21,459 nucleotides of DNA from an uncultured Lachnospiraceae bacterium (GCA_910577835.1 CAJTOU010000047.1:1-21459), one strand, 5' to 3'. Positions 1 to 8,553 are shown, counted from the first letter of the stretch. Numbers and translations: made by a program. The notes: a model not told the origin generated them from the sequence alone.

Positions 1-1005
1 TCCATGTTTGAACGTAATCGTTCCAAAAAAGTGGAACTTCTTGCAAAGGCATATGACCATGCAAAACATTGTTATAAATTTGGTTTTCGTATGCTTACAT
101 TAGGCTGGTCAGATGGAAGCACTTTTCTCCCGGTCAACAGTGTCCTTCTCTCCACCGAAAATAAAAAGAACAGAATCAACGAAGCAAAGGAAGTTGATAA
201 AAGAACAGTTGGATATAAGCGCCGTATGCTTGCTGTTGAGAAAGGAACGATCGCCATGCTGGAACTTTTAAAATCGGCTAAAAAAGCTGATATTCCAGCT
301 AAATACGTTCTTTTTGACAGCTGGTTCTCTTCTCCAAGTTCTCTTCATGCTGTCAAAGGAATGGGATATGATGTGATTGCAATGGTAAAGAAAACACCTA
401 AAATGTTCTTCCGTTATAACGGCGAAGACATGCCACTGGCAACGATTTACAACAAAAACAGGAAACGGCGTGGACGTTCCAGATATCTGCTTTCCGTCAT
501 GGTGGACGTTGTAAAGGAAGGAAAAATCATCCCTGCCAAAGTGGTCTATGTCCGTAACAGAAACAAGAGAAATGAATATCTCTGCCTTATTTCTACGGAC
601 GTGAGCCTAAGTGAAGAAGAGATTATCCGCATTTATGGAAAACGCTGGGATATTGAAGTATTCTTCAAAGTCTGCAAAAGCTATCTTAATCTAAGCAAAG
701 AATGCAGATCCATATCTTATGATGCAATGACTGCCCATACAGCAATCGTTTTTACAAGATATATGATGCTTTCCTTAGAGAACCGGGAATCAAACGATAT
801 CCGTTCTATGGGAGAACTGTTTTTATACTTTTCTGATGAGCTGTCTGATATCACATGGATACAGGCTTTTCAAATGCTGCTTCAAATGTTCAGGACTCTG
901 CTTGCGGATCAGATAGATATCTCTGATGAAAAAATCGACGAGCTGGTAGATGCATTTATGGATGCAATACCTGCACTTTTAAAATCGAAGCTGCAAGCGG
1001 CGTAA
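1..1005 (+). CDS. IS4-family DDE transposase, 5' end outside window
   Basis: This is a cut-and-paste transposase of the IS4 family. The reading frame is open through base 1, and the first visible residues (SMFERNRSKKVELLAK) match the stretch just after the first catalytic Asp in relatives. The gene therefore starts upstream of the window and the ATG at 4 is internal. The second catalytic Asp is visible in YVLFDSWFSS (near residue 106 counted from that Met). The family's Y-(2)-R-(3)-E-(6)-K signature is present as YGKRWDIEVFFKVCK. The rest of the frame is intact to a TAA at 1003-1005, so this is the only transposase here with an undamaged visible frame. It converges on the ATP-grasp gene, whose stop lies 58 bases away, and its element probably ends in or next to that gene. 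Family assignment is firm; subgroup is not determined. Confidence 0.9.
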   Translation, partial: SMFERNRSKKVELLAKAYDHAKHCYKFGFRMLTLGWSDGSTFLPVNSVLLSTENKKNRINEAKEVDKRTVGYKRRMLAVEKGTIAMLELLKSAKKADIPAKYVLFDSWFSSPSSLHAVKGMGYDVIAMVKKTPKMFFRYNGEDMPLATIYNKNRKRRGRSRYLLSVMVDVVKEGKIIPAKVVYVRNRNKRNEYLCLISTDVSLSEEEIIRIYGKRWDIEVFFKVCKSYLNLSKECRSISYDAMTAHTAIVFTRYMMLSLENRESNDIRSMGELFLYFSDELSDITWIQAFQMLLQMFRTLLADQIDISDEKIDELVDAFMDAIPALLKSKLQAA

Positions 1006-1062
1006 TTGACGGAACATTGACAACTGAATAACTGCCAGATATTGAATTTTCAAGGTGCATAG
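1..1062 (+). mobile_element. IS4-family insertion sequence, right part only
   Basis: The element enters from outside the window and includes the transposase plus a short tail. Its right end must lie close to 1040-1075, because the coding sequence of the neighbouring ATP-grasp gene begins there. A small inverted repeat (catag at 1058-1062, ctatg at 1070-1074) sits at this junction. The other terminal repeat is off-window, so the exact boundary and target duplication cannot be read. The end given is an estimate. Confidence 0.6.
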
Positions 1063-2160
1063 CTAAAATCTATGTGCGAAGTTTGAGTAATATACAAAAG
1101 CCTTTTTACAGCCTGAAATATCCTTTTCTAGACTTTCTTTTGTAAAGTCATACTCAATAATGCCATCTTGCACCGCAAAGACCAGTATGTCGTAATATCT
1201 TCCATCCGTTAATGGCATAAAACTTTCTAAGTTTTGATAATCTATCTTCCCTCCAGTCTGATATTCAATCATCATTCTGGCTGTATTGGGTCCACCAAAA
1301 ACTGTCGGATATAAATATGGGCTTCCTCCTGCCAAACGATACAGATACTCCCCGATTTTCAACCCATCATCCCCTATATAGCACTGTACAGTTACAGGCC
1401 CTTCTATTATGCCAATTGCCTTTGTTAGTCTCTGAACAAGCGATTCAAATTCTTTATGATACATTTTCCCATACTTAGAAGGAAAAGCGACATAGGAAAG
1501 CGAAACTTCTTCTTCAAAATTTCTACTTACATCATACGTACATGTAATATAAGCCGTTCCAGACTTTACCCATGCAGAAATAGAAACTTCATCTGCCTCA
1601 TAAAACTCTTCTATCAAAATAATATCAGAATATGCTAACGATGCCTTTGCCGCCACTTCAAATTCTTTTCGAATCTCTTCAATATTTGTACATATCTTTA
1701 TTCCTTTGCTACCATATCCATCTACAGGCTTTACAACAACAGGAAAATTTATATCATCAATTTCCTTCTCCTCAAAATCCTTTTTTATAATTTTATAAGG
1801 TATTACTGGAAAACCATTCTCCATAAACCTTTTCTTCATTTCTATTTTATTTGTAAGCAGTTCAATATACTTGGGTTTATAGAAAGTGGGCAATCCCAAT
1901 TTCACTGCTAACTCATACGCAGGCATCAAATTTCTGTCCGAAAAAGCGGATAATATTCCACATACATCATGTTTTTTTGCAATTTCAGTCATTGCATCAA
2001 CATCTGTTGTACTGACATTATAGGAACATGCAACCCTATTCTTTGCAGGTGCATGCTCATAATAGTCACAACAAACGGGCTCGAATCCCAACTCTTTGAC
2101 ATCTTCCACTAAATCAACAAACGGAGCAATCGCTCCCATTACCAATACTCTATTTGACAT
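1063..2160 (-). CDS. ATP-grasp carboxylate-amine ligase, probably 3'-truncated
   Basis: This is a 365-residue protein of the ATP-grasp superfamily, which activates a carboxylate as acyl phosphate and joins it to an amine or thiol. Visible features are an N-terminal Rossmann-like pre-ATP-grasp segment (VLVMGAIAPFVDLVEDVKELG), a central nucleotide-binding strand-loop (FPVVVKPVDGYGSKGIKI, about residues 139-156), a later IEEF segment, and the GEYLYRLAGGSPYLYP stretch containing likely metal/ATP ligands. The start has a good site (GAGGAG, about 7 bases upstream) and overlaps the preceding glycosyltransferase by 11 bases, implying translational coupling. Relatives usually run to about 390-420 residues. 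Here the frame ends abruptly in FVYYSNFAHRF beside the IS4 element, so the C-terminal lobe is probably partly lost. The substrate cannot be read. The neighbouring sugar aminotransferase makes amide formation on an amino sugar an attractive guess. Confidence 0.8.
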   Translation of the reverse strand: MSNRVLVMGAIAPFVDLVEDVKELGFEPVCCDYYEHAPAKNRVACSYNVSTTDVDAMTEIAKKHDVCGILSAFSDRNLMPAYELAVKLGLPTFYKPKYIELLTNKIEMKKRFMENGFPVIPYKIIKKDFEEKEIDDINFPVVVKPVDGYGSKGIKICTNIEEIRKEFEVAAKASLAYSDIILIEEFYEADEVSISAWVKSGTAYITCTYDVSRNFEEEVSLSYVAFPSKYGKMYHKEFESLVQRLTKAIGIIEGPVTVQCYIGDDGLKIGEYLYRLAGGSPYLYPTVFGGPNTARMMIEYQTGGKIDYQNLESFMPLTDGRYYDILVFAVQDGIIEYDFTKESLEKDISGCKKAFVYYSNFAHRF

Positions 2161-3109
2161 TTTTCTTCTCCTCTTTTACTTCAACCTCACATCTTCTAAT
2201 CATATAATTCGGTATTTTTTTTGTTTCCTCCAATACTCTATATAAATATTCTCCCACAATACCCATTCCCAAAAGAGTAATTCCAAAAAAGAATAACATC
2301 AATAAAATTATCGTTGTCCACCCCTGGATAGAAATTCCTACTGTAAAATATCGAATCATATAATACAAGGCAAGTACCACGCTGATTCCGAAAGAAAACA
2401 AACCAACATTACGCAAAAATATAAGAGGAAAGGCCGTATTATTTGAAATATTATGAAAAAAATCTTTCACCAACCTTTTAAATGAATAACCACTTTTTCC
2501 ATACAATCTCTTATCATGCTCCACCGTAACATTTCCAATCCGGTTAGAAACAAGCAGCAGCAAATGTCCTATTCGAGGATAACTCACTTTTAGTTGGAGT
2601 AAATTCTCAACAACAAGTCTTCTCATAATACGAAAACTAGTAAGTTTTAAATTCGGGTCATTTCCAAATACATATGATGTCACTAAATTTGACATATGTG
2701 TACCAAAGTTACGTATAATTCCATGCTTCTTGGATGCATATTCTCCTATCACAACATCTAATTCTTCGTGGCTAGTTATCTCTATGATTAATTTCGGAAT
2801 TTCTTCTGGCGGATGCTGTAAATCATCATCCATCGTTATAATAAAATCACCTTCTGCATAATTCATACCGCAGAGAAGCGCACAATGCTGTCCGTAATTT
2901 CGAGACAATTGAATAATTTTTATTCTTGCATCTTCCTTTCTAAGCTTTTCCATCACTGAAAAAGACTCATCCCTTGAAGAGTCATCTACAAGAATGATTT
3001 CAAACTCCTCACCTATTTTGTTTTCAAACACATCTCTGATTCGGCTGTATAATTCGTCCAATACTTTTGCAGAATTATACACTGGTACAACAATAGAATA
3101 TAATAACAT
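2150..3109 (-). CDS. Polyprenyl-phosphate glycosyltransferase, GT2 (GtrB/DPM1-like)
   Basis: This is a membrane-anchored family 2 glycosyltransferase of the dolichol-phosphate-mannose-synthase/GtrB type. Such enzymes move a sugar from a nucleotide donor to undecaprenyl phosphate on the cytoplasmic face. Seen here: an N-terminal GT-A fold (SIVVPVYNSAKVLDELY), LVDDSS, the metal-binding MDDDLQHPPEE, the subfamily's RLYGKSGYSFKRL segment, and two C-terminal transmembrane helices ending at GIVGEYLYRV. An upstream ATG at 3121 is in frame, but the GGAGG ribosome site overlaps its next codons and lies 5 bases before the ATG at 3109. The second ATG is therefore the likely start, giving 319 residues. 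The gene follows the flippase and overlaps the ATP-grasp start. Donor sugar is unknown. Confidence 0.88.
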   Translation of the reverse strand: MLLYSIVVPVYNSAKVLDELYSRIRDVFENKIGEEFEIILVDDSSRDESFSVMEKLRKEDARIKIIQLSRNYGQHCALLCGMNYAEGDFIITMDDDLQHPPEEIPKLIIEITSHEELDVVIGEYASKKHGIIRNFGTHMSNLVTSYVFGNDPNLKLTSFRIMRRLVVENLLQLKVSYPRIGHLLLLVSNRIGNVTVEHDKRLYGKSGYSFKRLVKDFFHNISNNTAFPLIFLRNVGLFSFGISVVLALYYMIRYFTVGISIQGWTTIILLMLFFFGITLLGMGIVGEYLYRVLEETKKIPNYMIRRCEVEVKEEKKNVK

Positions 3110-3114
3110 TTTTT

Positions 3115-3119
3115 CCTCC
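3115..3119 (-). promoter_or_regulatory. Ribosome binding site that sets the GT2 start at 3109
   Basis: GGAGG on the minus strand is followed by five A residues and then the ATG at 3109. It lies inside the codons that would follow the alternative ATG at 3121, so initiation at the downstream ATG is favoured. Confidence 0.7.
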
Positions 3120-3154
3120 ATCTATGTATATCTGTGGCATCTATGAACAGCCAC

Positions 3155-4405
3155 TCATTTATCTAATTTCTGATTCACTTTAAAAAGCAAACAAAATATA
3201 AACCAGATAACTAGTACAATATTTATTATCAAGTATAGCAATGCCACTCCCCAAATTGACAATTCTTTCCCAAAAACACATCCAAAAACACTATATAACA
3301 TTGCTGCTACAACAAAAGCAATTGCAAGCCACTTTTGCATGCGTATCGTCGTCAATACTACTGTAAGGTAACTTACCAAAGCATAGATCCCACCACCCAC
3401 TAATAACAACAAAAACTCTTTTTCTAAATGCAATAAATTGACACTATATATATATGATAAAACAGGTATTCCAATCCATGAACCTACTATCATCGCGGCA
3501 ATGGTAATTCCTATAACAATCAAAAACTGTCTGAAAACTGTTCTCACAAAACATCCCTTTAGCTCTTGTCCCCATAACACACCAAGATTCCTTATCAAGG
3601 GCTGATAAATAAAATTACTCAACAATAGAATTATAAACGCAGGCATCATAATATAACCAAAATATGCCTGAGTCGAATCATCCATATAGGTATCAATTGA
3701 ATACTTAGGCGCGTTTCCAATATAATTTGCAAGCGTGGAACTAATACAAAGCGGAAAACATGTTTTTATAAGCTTTCTTACAGATTTCCTTTCAAAGCTA
3801 CTTTTCCGTATAGTAAATTTAGAGAACGATGTTACACTGAAAACAGTACACATAACTACACTTACTAATACTGTCACTACAGTTGCATAAATAAGGTTAT
3901 GACCATTTACAATAAAACCGCAATATATGCAAGTAGTAACTAAAAGTCTCACGGTGTAATAGAAAGCTCCCACCGATAAGCGGTCTTGCTGCTGATATGC
4001 ACCAATAAAAACATCTTCCATTGCATCTACAAGTTTCCAAATACATATTCCACCAATCACTATCGATTTTTCAAGTGTATATTCTTGCCCATCTACTTTC
4101 GACAGCAAATAACCTGCCAAAAGAAAAATACTTATTAATATGCTTCCAACTCTTATCGAAAAATATGTTTTTAACGAAAACTCCTCTTCTATATCGGTCA
4201 CTTGATAATATCGTATTCCACATTTCGCAAATACTGATATCAAATTCGCCAGTGCATATGCAATTGTAAATATACCTGCTTCCGCTATCCCTAAAAACCT
4301 AGTGATAAAAATAACTATTATTGCCGATTGTCCCGCATTAATCATCCCTGAAGCGGAATTCCAAATATATGACCACTTTTTTTCTAATTTCATAAGCAAC
4401 ATCAT
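3155..4405 (-). CDS. Wzx-like polysaccharide/lipid-linked sugar flippase
   Basis: This is a 416-residue integral membrane protein with about twelve hydrophobic segments and little soluble sequence, matching the MOP/polysaccharide-transport (Wzx-like) superfamily. The opening (WSYIWNSASGMINAGQSAI, then ITRFLGIAEAGIFTIAYAL) is the usual first helix pair. The protein should move a polyprenyl-linked sugar or oligosaccharide across the membrane. It lies between two polyprenyl-phosphate glycosyltransferases, 18 bases after one and 33-45 bases before the other, so its cargo is probably one or both of their products. Several Met codons cluster at the start (MMLLM) and no strong ribosome site separates them, so the exact start is uncertain by a few residues. 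No polymerase or chain-length regulator of the Wzy type is visible in the window. Confidence 0.82.
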   Translation of the reverse strand: MMLLMKLEKKWSYIWNSASGMINAGQSAIIVIFITRFLGIAEAGIFTIAYALANLISVFAKCGIRYYQVTDIEEEFSLKTYFSIRVGSILISIFLLAGYLLSKVDGQEYTLEKSIVIGGICIWKLVDAMEDVFIGAYQQQDRLSVGAFYYTVRLLVTTCIYCGFIVNGHNLIYATVVTVLVSVVMCTVFSVTSFSKFTIRKSSFERKSVRKLIKTCFPLCISSTLANYIGNAPKYSIDTYMDDSTQAYFGYIMMPAFIILLLSNFIYQPLIRNLGVLWGQELKGCFVRTVFRQFLIVIGITIAAMIVGSWIGIPVLSYIYSVNLLHLEKEFLLLLVGGGIYALVSYLTVVLTTIRMQKWLAIAFVVAAMLYSVFGCVFGKELSIWGVALLYLIINIVLVIWFIFCLLFKVNQKLDK

Positions 4406-4423
4406 CCACTACTACTTTTACGT

Positions 4424-5401
4424 CTATCCTAATTTATCTTCAATAGAATCCGTATCTATATTAATTGTCTCCTTCACAGTATACTGCGGCGCAGCATTAA
4501 GTGATATATATATTCTACCTATATATTCTCCCAACATACCCAGCATAAGCATCATGAGCCCTGACGAAAACAGCATCATTGCCATCAAAGAAGCGTATCC
4601 TAGAATGTATATCGTATGAAAGACCAAACGTCCAAGGAAAATATAAATGATTGCGCAAAAACCAACTAAAGAAAAGATCACACCTGCAATAGACGCAACA
4701 CGTAAAGGCTTTATGGAAAATGCCGTAAGTCCATTCGCCCATAAAGCAACCGACTTTCTTATCGTATATCCGGTCCCTTGGTCATCCCCTCTTTTTCGTT
4801 GCTCCATCATAATTACATTGACGCGCTTTGTCACTGAAAAAACCAACCCTTCAAAATATGGATACGGATTTGTATACTTTAGCATTTCATCACTAACAAA
4901 ACGCTTCATTACAGAAAGATTATCAATTACCATACCTCTAGGCTTGTCTAACATAATACTGGTCATAATCATGTTTATTTTGCTACCTACTCGCTTTAAA
5001 AAACTTTCTTTCTTTTTAAAATAATTTGCAGTTGCGACATCACATTCATCATTTTCTATTGGTGCTAGCAACCTCCATAACTCACAGACCGGACTCTGAT
5101 AATCATCATCTAAATCAACAATAAACTCTCCTGATACAAAAGAGTGGCCTGCCAATATAGCCGCATGTTTTCCTTTATTCTTTGCTAAATTAATCACCTT
5201 AACTTTAGGGTTACACTTTATTATCTTTCTTAATTTATCTAAAACCCCATCCGGCGATGCATCATTAACACATATTATCTCATAATCATATTCCTGTCTT
5301 TTTGTAACAGTCTGAACAATTTCCTCAATAACCATATCAATTGTTTGCTCACTTCTGTAGCAAGGAATAACAAAACTTATCATTTTATTCACAATTTTCA
5401 T
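4424..5401 (-). CDS. Second polyprenyl-phosphate glycosyltransferase, GT2
   Basis: This 325-residue enzyme has the same overall plan as the GT2 at 2150-3109 but is clearly divergent. An N-terminal GT-A domain has SFVIPCYRSEQTI, CVNDASPDG and the metal site DLDDDYQSP (residues 96-104). Two C-terminal membrane helices (about 233-257 and 267-291) end in MLGMLGEYIGRIY. The segment before the first helix reads KRGDDQGTGYTIRKS, a variant of the R-x-x-G-x-S-x-Y motif seen in the other copy, which suggests a different donor sugar. The start at 5401 has GGAGA about 11 bases upstream, slightly far; an internal Met7 lacks any site. A candidate promoter lies 34-63 bases upstream. Confidence 0.86.
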   Translation of the reverse strand: MKIVNKMISFVIPCYRSEQTIDMVIEEIVQTVTKRQEYDYEIICVNDASPDGVLDKLRKIIKCNPKVKVINLAKNKGKHAAILAGHSFVSGEFIVDLDDDYQSPVCELWRLLAPIENDECDVATANYFKKKESFLKRVGSKINMIMTSIMLDKPRGMVIDNLSVMKRFVSDEMLKYTNPYPYFEGLVFSVTKRVNVIMMEQRKRGDDQGTGYTIRKSVALWANGLTAFSIKPLRVASIAGVIFSLVGFCAIIYIFLGRLVFHTIYILGYASLMAMMLFSSGLMMLMLGMLGEYIGRIYISLNAAPQYTVKETINIDTDSIEDKLG

Positions 5402-5434
5402 TCGGATAAGAATCTCCTTATTGATTTCAATGGT

Positions 5435-5464
5435 ATTATACTATCCTTTGACTGATTTCGTCCA
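5435..5464 (-). promoter_or_regulatory. Candidate internal promoter before GT2
   Basis: On the minus strand TGGACG (5459-5464) and a perfect TATAAT (5435-5440) are separated by 18 bases in the roughly 100-base gap between the aminotransferase and the GT2 gene. The -35 matches four of six consensus positions. This is pattern evidence only. Confidence 0.35.
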
Positions 5465-5500
5465 CTATTTTATCTGTGATGCTATATCTACAACACGTTA

Positions 5501-6646
5501 CTACTTATGTCTATAATTTTTACCATAAAATTGCTTAACTGCTGCAATTACTTTTGACTGATCCGCCTCTGTCAAACCATAATATAATGGCAATCTTACC
5601 AGCCTTTCACTTTCACTGGTAGTATATTTATCCTCTCCATAAAACACACCATATTTCCGACCCGCCGGAGCATTATGAAGAGGAATATAATGAAATACAG
5701 TCATTATGCCATGTTCTTTAAAAAAAGAAATAAATCTTGTTCTTTCATCCAAATCCTTTGTCTTTATGTAAAACATATGCGCGTTATGTTTACATTCATC
5801 TGGAATAATTGGCAATTCAATAAATTCATCTTCTTTAAGTTCACTTAACTCTGCATAATATCTATTCCAACTTGCCAATCTGTTTTTATTAATCTCTTCG
5901 GCTACTTCTAACTGTGCCCATAAATATGCGGCATTCATATCACTTGGTAAGTAAGAAGACCCTGCTTCGACCCATGTATATTTGTCTATCTGACCTCTGA
6001 AAAATTTACTTCGGTTTGTTCCTTTTTCTCTAATGATTTCTGCTAACTCTATGTTTTTTTCATCTTGAATGAGTAATGCACCTCCTTCACCCATACTATA
6101 ATTCTTCGTTTCATGGAAACTATAGCATCCGTAATCGCCGATCGTACCCAACATTTTATCTTTATATGTACTCATAATTCCTTGTGCAGCATCTTCTACT
6201 ACATACAAATTATGCTTCCTGGCAATACTCATAATTGTATCCATCTCACACGAAACTCCTGCATAGTGTACTGGAACAATTGCTTTTGTCCGCTCAGTTA
6301 TTGCGGCTTCAATCAATTTTTCATCAATATTCATCGTGTCCGGTCTAATGTCAACAAACACTGCTCTCGCTCCTCTTAAAACAAAGGCATCTGCTGTTGA
6401 AACAAATGTATAAGCCGGCATAATAACCTCGTCTCCCGGTTTAATATTAATCAATAACGCTGCCATTTCCGTTGCATGAGTACAAGAAGTAGTCAATAAT
6501 GCCTTTTTGGTCTTTGTAGTTTTTTCAAGCCACTCATTGCATTTTTCAGTAAATCTTCCATCACCACAAATTTTATGCTCCGCGATTGCCTGACTAATAT
6601 ATACTTTCTCCTTCCCTACATATGGGGGAATGTTAAAATATATCAT
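5501..6646 (-). CDS. rffA: dTDP-4-amino-4,6-dideoxygalactose transaminase (RffA/WecE type)
   Basis: This is a PLP-dependent DegT/DnrJ/EryC1 aminotransferase of 381 residues, the normal length for the family. The RffA/WecE subgroup is indicated by LTTSCTHATEMAALL (residues 51-65) and by YSFHETKNYSMGEGGALL, in which Lys181 would form the Schiff base. Asp152 in VVEDAAQG would contact the pyridine nitrogen. The family reaction is glutamate-dependent amination of dTDP-4-keto-6-deoxyglucose to dTDP-4-amino-4,6-dideoxygalactose in the cytoplasm. The RmlA and RmlB enzymes that supply the substrate are not in this window and must be elsewhere. The start is well supported by AAGGAGG about 12 bases upstream. 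The gene sits between the GT-C-like membrane protein and a polyprenyl-phosphate glycosyltransferase, suggesting that its product is loaded onto the lipid carrier. Confidence 0.9.
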   Translation of the reverse strand: MIYFNIPPYVGKEKVYISQAIAEHKICGDGRFTEKCNEWLEKTTKTKKALLTTSCTHATEMAALLINIKPGDEVIMPAYTFVSTADAFVLRGARAVFVDIRPDTMNIDEKLIEAAITERTKAIVPVHYAGVSCEMDTIMSIARKHNLYVVEDAAQGIMSTYKDKMLGTIGDYGCYSFHETKNYSMGEGGALLIQDEKNIELAEIIREKGTNRSKFFRGQIDKYTWVEAGSSYLPSDMNAAYLWAQLEVAEEINKNRLASWNRYYAELSELKEDEFIELPIIPDECKHNAHMFYIKTKDLDERTRFISFFKEHGIMTVFHYIPLHNAPAGRKYGVFYGEDKYTTSESERLVRLPLYYGLTEADQSKVIAAVKQFYGKNYRHK

Positions 6647-6687
6647 GTTACTTTCCAGCCTCCTTTATCTGTTATAATAGTGGTAAG

Positions 6688-6717
6688 ATTATATAAGTAT
6701 CTCCAACATCTGTACAA
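6688..6717 (-). promoter_or_regulatory. Candidate internal promoter before rffA
   Basis: On the minus strand TTGTAC (6712-6717) and a perfect TATAAT (6688-6693) are separated by 18 bases, with the -10 box about 42 bases before the rffA start. The -35 is weak. The site lies in a 92-base gap, the right place for an operon-internal promoter. Confidence 0.3.
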
Positions 6718-6738
6718 TCTATTGACATCAAAAAACAT

Positions 6739-8436
6739 CTAATCCCCTATCAGCATTTCATTAACAGCGCTATCAAATGAAATTTCACTTGCATATAAAT
6801 CATTCAATTTGAAACAGTAAAAATAATATCCCGAATCATATACTTCACCACAAAATTTTATACATATACATTGATCGGGTGATATTTCAACTATTCCCCA
6901 CTCATTCTCTAGTGATTCCGGTGAACAGATAATAGCTATATTTTGATTCGATAGCACAAAGTAACGATCATTAGGAAAAAATAAATTTATCTTTCCCGAA
7001 ACATTATCGTTAACTACACTTACATTTAATCCATTTTTATTGAGATAAGAAGACCAATAGCCATCATGCACTGCAATCGTGTTTCTTGTTTCATAAATAT
7101 CCTTAGAATATATTTCTTGTTCATCAAAGCATGTCCATAACTGCAAATCAAACATATTTTCTATCTTTTCTAATCTTGTAAAATCAATGTGCTGCTGATT
7201 TGCAAATATATAATTCATATACTGAATTTGGCCAACATAACATGCCATACAAACTACTCCTATCCACAAAAAATACCTATTTATATAGGAACAACAATTC
7301 CAAATTATTGAACTAACAAAAAAACAAGCAGCAAAGTATAAGCAAATACTGACTGGACACCATGTAAAAAGAGATTCTGAAACTAATTCTTGATACATAG
7401 AGGATATCGAATTAGGAATAGTCGGTACCACCATAAAAACTACTGCAACCAACATTTCTATCCAATTCCACTTTCTTACTTTATTTCGACCACTTTTAAA
7501 AAGAACCAGTGCAATACTAATAAATATCAGTACAATCACATAAACAATTATTTTTAAAAAAATATCATATTCAAATTGTTTCGAATATATTTCTCTTAAA
7601 TATTTATGCTTTTCATTAAAAAGGAAGTAGCCAGGTAATGAAGATTTCGCCAACACATATAAAACATTTAATAATCCCCTAAAAGACAATCCAACAGTAT
7701 TTCCAGAATAGTTTGATGGATAACGCAACTGAATTCCAAAATATGAGATAATGTAAAATAATGCAATAAAAGTAGGGACTACAATCTTTTTCAAAACTAT
7801 CTTCCAATTAAGTCTATCAATATTACTATAATATTTTAAAGACAACACATAAAACATCAACACATAAGTTACAATAAATTCATATTGCATCATTCCTATT
7901 AAAAATAACATCATAGAATAAAATAAATATCTAATCTTGCTAAAATTTAAATATCTCCAAAAAAGCAATAACGAGCAAATTAAAAGCATAAACGGAAATA
8001 ATATAACAGCAACAAACGCATTTGGCACACCAATTTCAAATGTAATTGGCATGCAACTCAAAATAACCAAGCCACAAAAAAAAGAAAGATATTTATTTCC
8101 ATTCATATTATAAACAAAATACATAAACAAACCTGTCACTAATAAAATCAAAATAACATTAGCCAATCTATTAACATACATATTATCACTTACAAAATCT
8201 AATAATCTTATACTAACAATTCCGCCTAATGGTCTTCCCTTCGCTGCTGACTGATTGATAGCATCTGCAAAAAATTCCCTCAATCCAACTTTACGTAAAA
8301 AAAGTAAACGTAATCCATCATTACACATAATACCCTGAAATATAATTGGTGTCATTATCAAAACGATAAAAACAAATACAATTAATAACAATTTCCTGTC
8401 AGATTTTTCTATAAACACTTTTATTTTTTTAATCAT
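6739..8436 (-). CDS. Polytopic GT-C-like membrane glycosyltransferase (GtrII-type)
   Basis: This 565-residue protein has roughly ten to twelve hydrophobic helices over residues 15-415 and a soluble tail of about 140 residues. The first helix is followed by MCNDGLRLLFLRKVGLREFF and then AAKGRPLGGIVSIRL. An acidic residue (Asp40) just after helix 1 and a G-R-P-L element in the first outer loop fit GtrII-like GT-C enzymes, which take sugars from polyprenyl phosphate on the outer face. The call rests on topology and these N-terminal motifs, so a more generic polysaccharide membrane protein remains possible. The start is firm (AGGAGG, 7 bases upstream). The gene is first of the left-hand cargo block, directly downstream of IS debris, so its original promoter may have been displaced. 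The soluble C-terminal tail is not recognised. Confidence 0.7.
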   Translation of the reverse strand: MIKKIKVFIEKSDRKLLLIVFVFIVLIMTPIIFQGIMCNDGLRLLFLRKVGLREFFADAINQSAAKGRPLGGIVSIRLLDFVSDNMYVNRLANVILILLVTGLFMYFVYNMNGNKYLSFFCGLVILSCMPITFEIGVPNAFVAVILFPFMLLICSLLLFWRYLNFSKIRYLFYSMMLFLIGMMQYEFIVTYVLMFYVLSLKYYSNIDRLNWKIVLKKIVVPTFIALFYIISYFGIQLRYPSNYSGNTVGLSFRGLLNVLYVLAKSSLPGYFLFNEKHKYLREIYSKQFEYDIFLKIIVYVIVLIFISIALVLFKSGRNKVRKWNWIEMLVAVVFMVVPTIPNSISSMYQELVSESLFTWCPVSICLYFAACFFVSSIIWNCCSYINRYFLWIGVVCMACYVGQIQYMNYIFANQQHIDFTRLEKIENMFDLQLWTCFDEQEIYSKDIYETRNTIAVHDGYWSSYLNKNGLNVSVVNDNVSGKINLFFPNDRYFVLSNQNIAIICSPESLENEWGIVEISPDQCICIKFCGEVYDSGYYFYCFKLNDLYASEISFDSAVNEMLIGD

Positions 8437-8547
8437 ATATTTTCCTCCTAAATACTAATCCCATTTAGACAATTGTTAAATTGCCATCCCCGTTGATTTT
8501 ACTGGGTTTCCTTGTTGTTTATATATAAATTTTCTCTCCGCAAATGG

Positions 8548-8553
8548 TATAAG
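8548..8553 (+). promoter_or_regulatory. Candidate extended -10 for the IS1182-like transposase
   Basis: TATAAG is preceded by TG one base upstream (TGGTATAAG), the extended -10 form, and lies 44 bases before the transposase ATG. No good -35 is present. Confidence 0.3.

Noticed and set aside
1057..1077. Inverted repeat at the IS4/ATP-grasp junction as a bidirectional terminator
   Set aside because: The 5-base AT-containing stem is too weak and there is no U tract. An IS-end origin is more likely.
4302..4619. Plus-strand open frame across the flippase/GT2 boundary
   Set aside because: It overlaps two well-supported minus-strand genes and shows no coding motifs.
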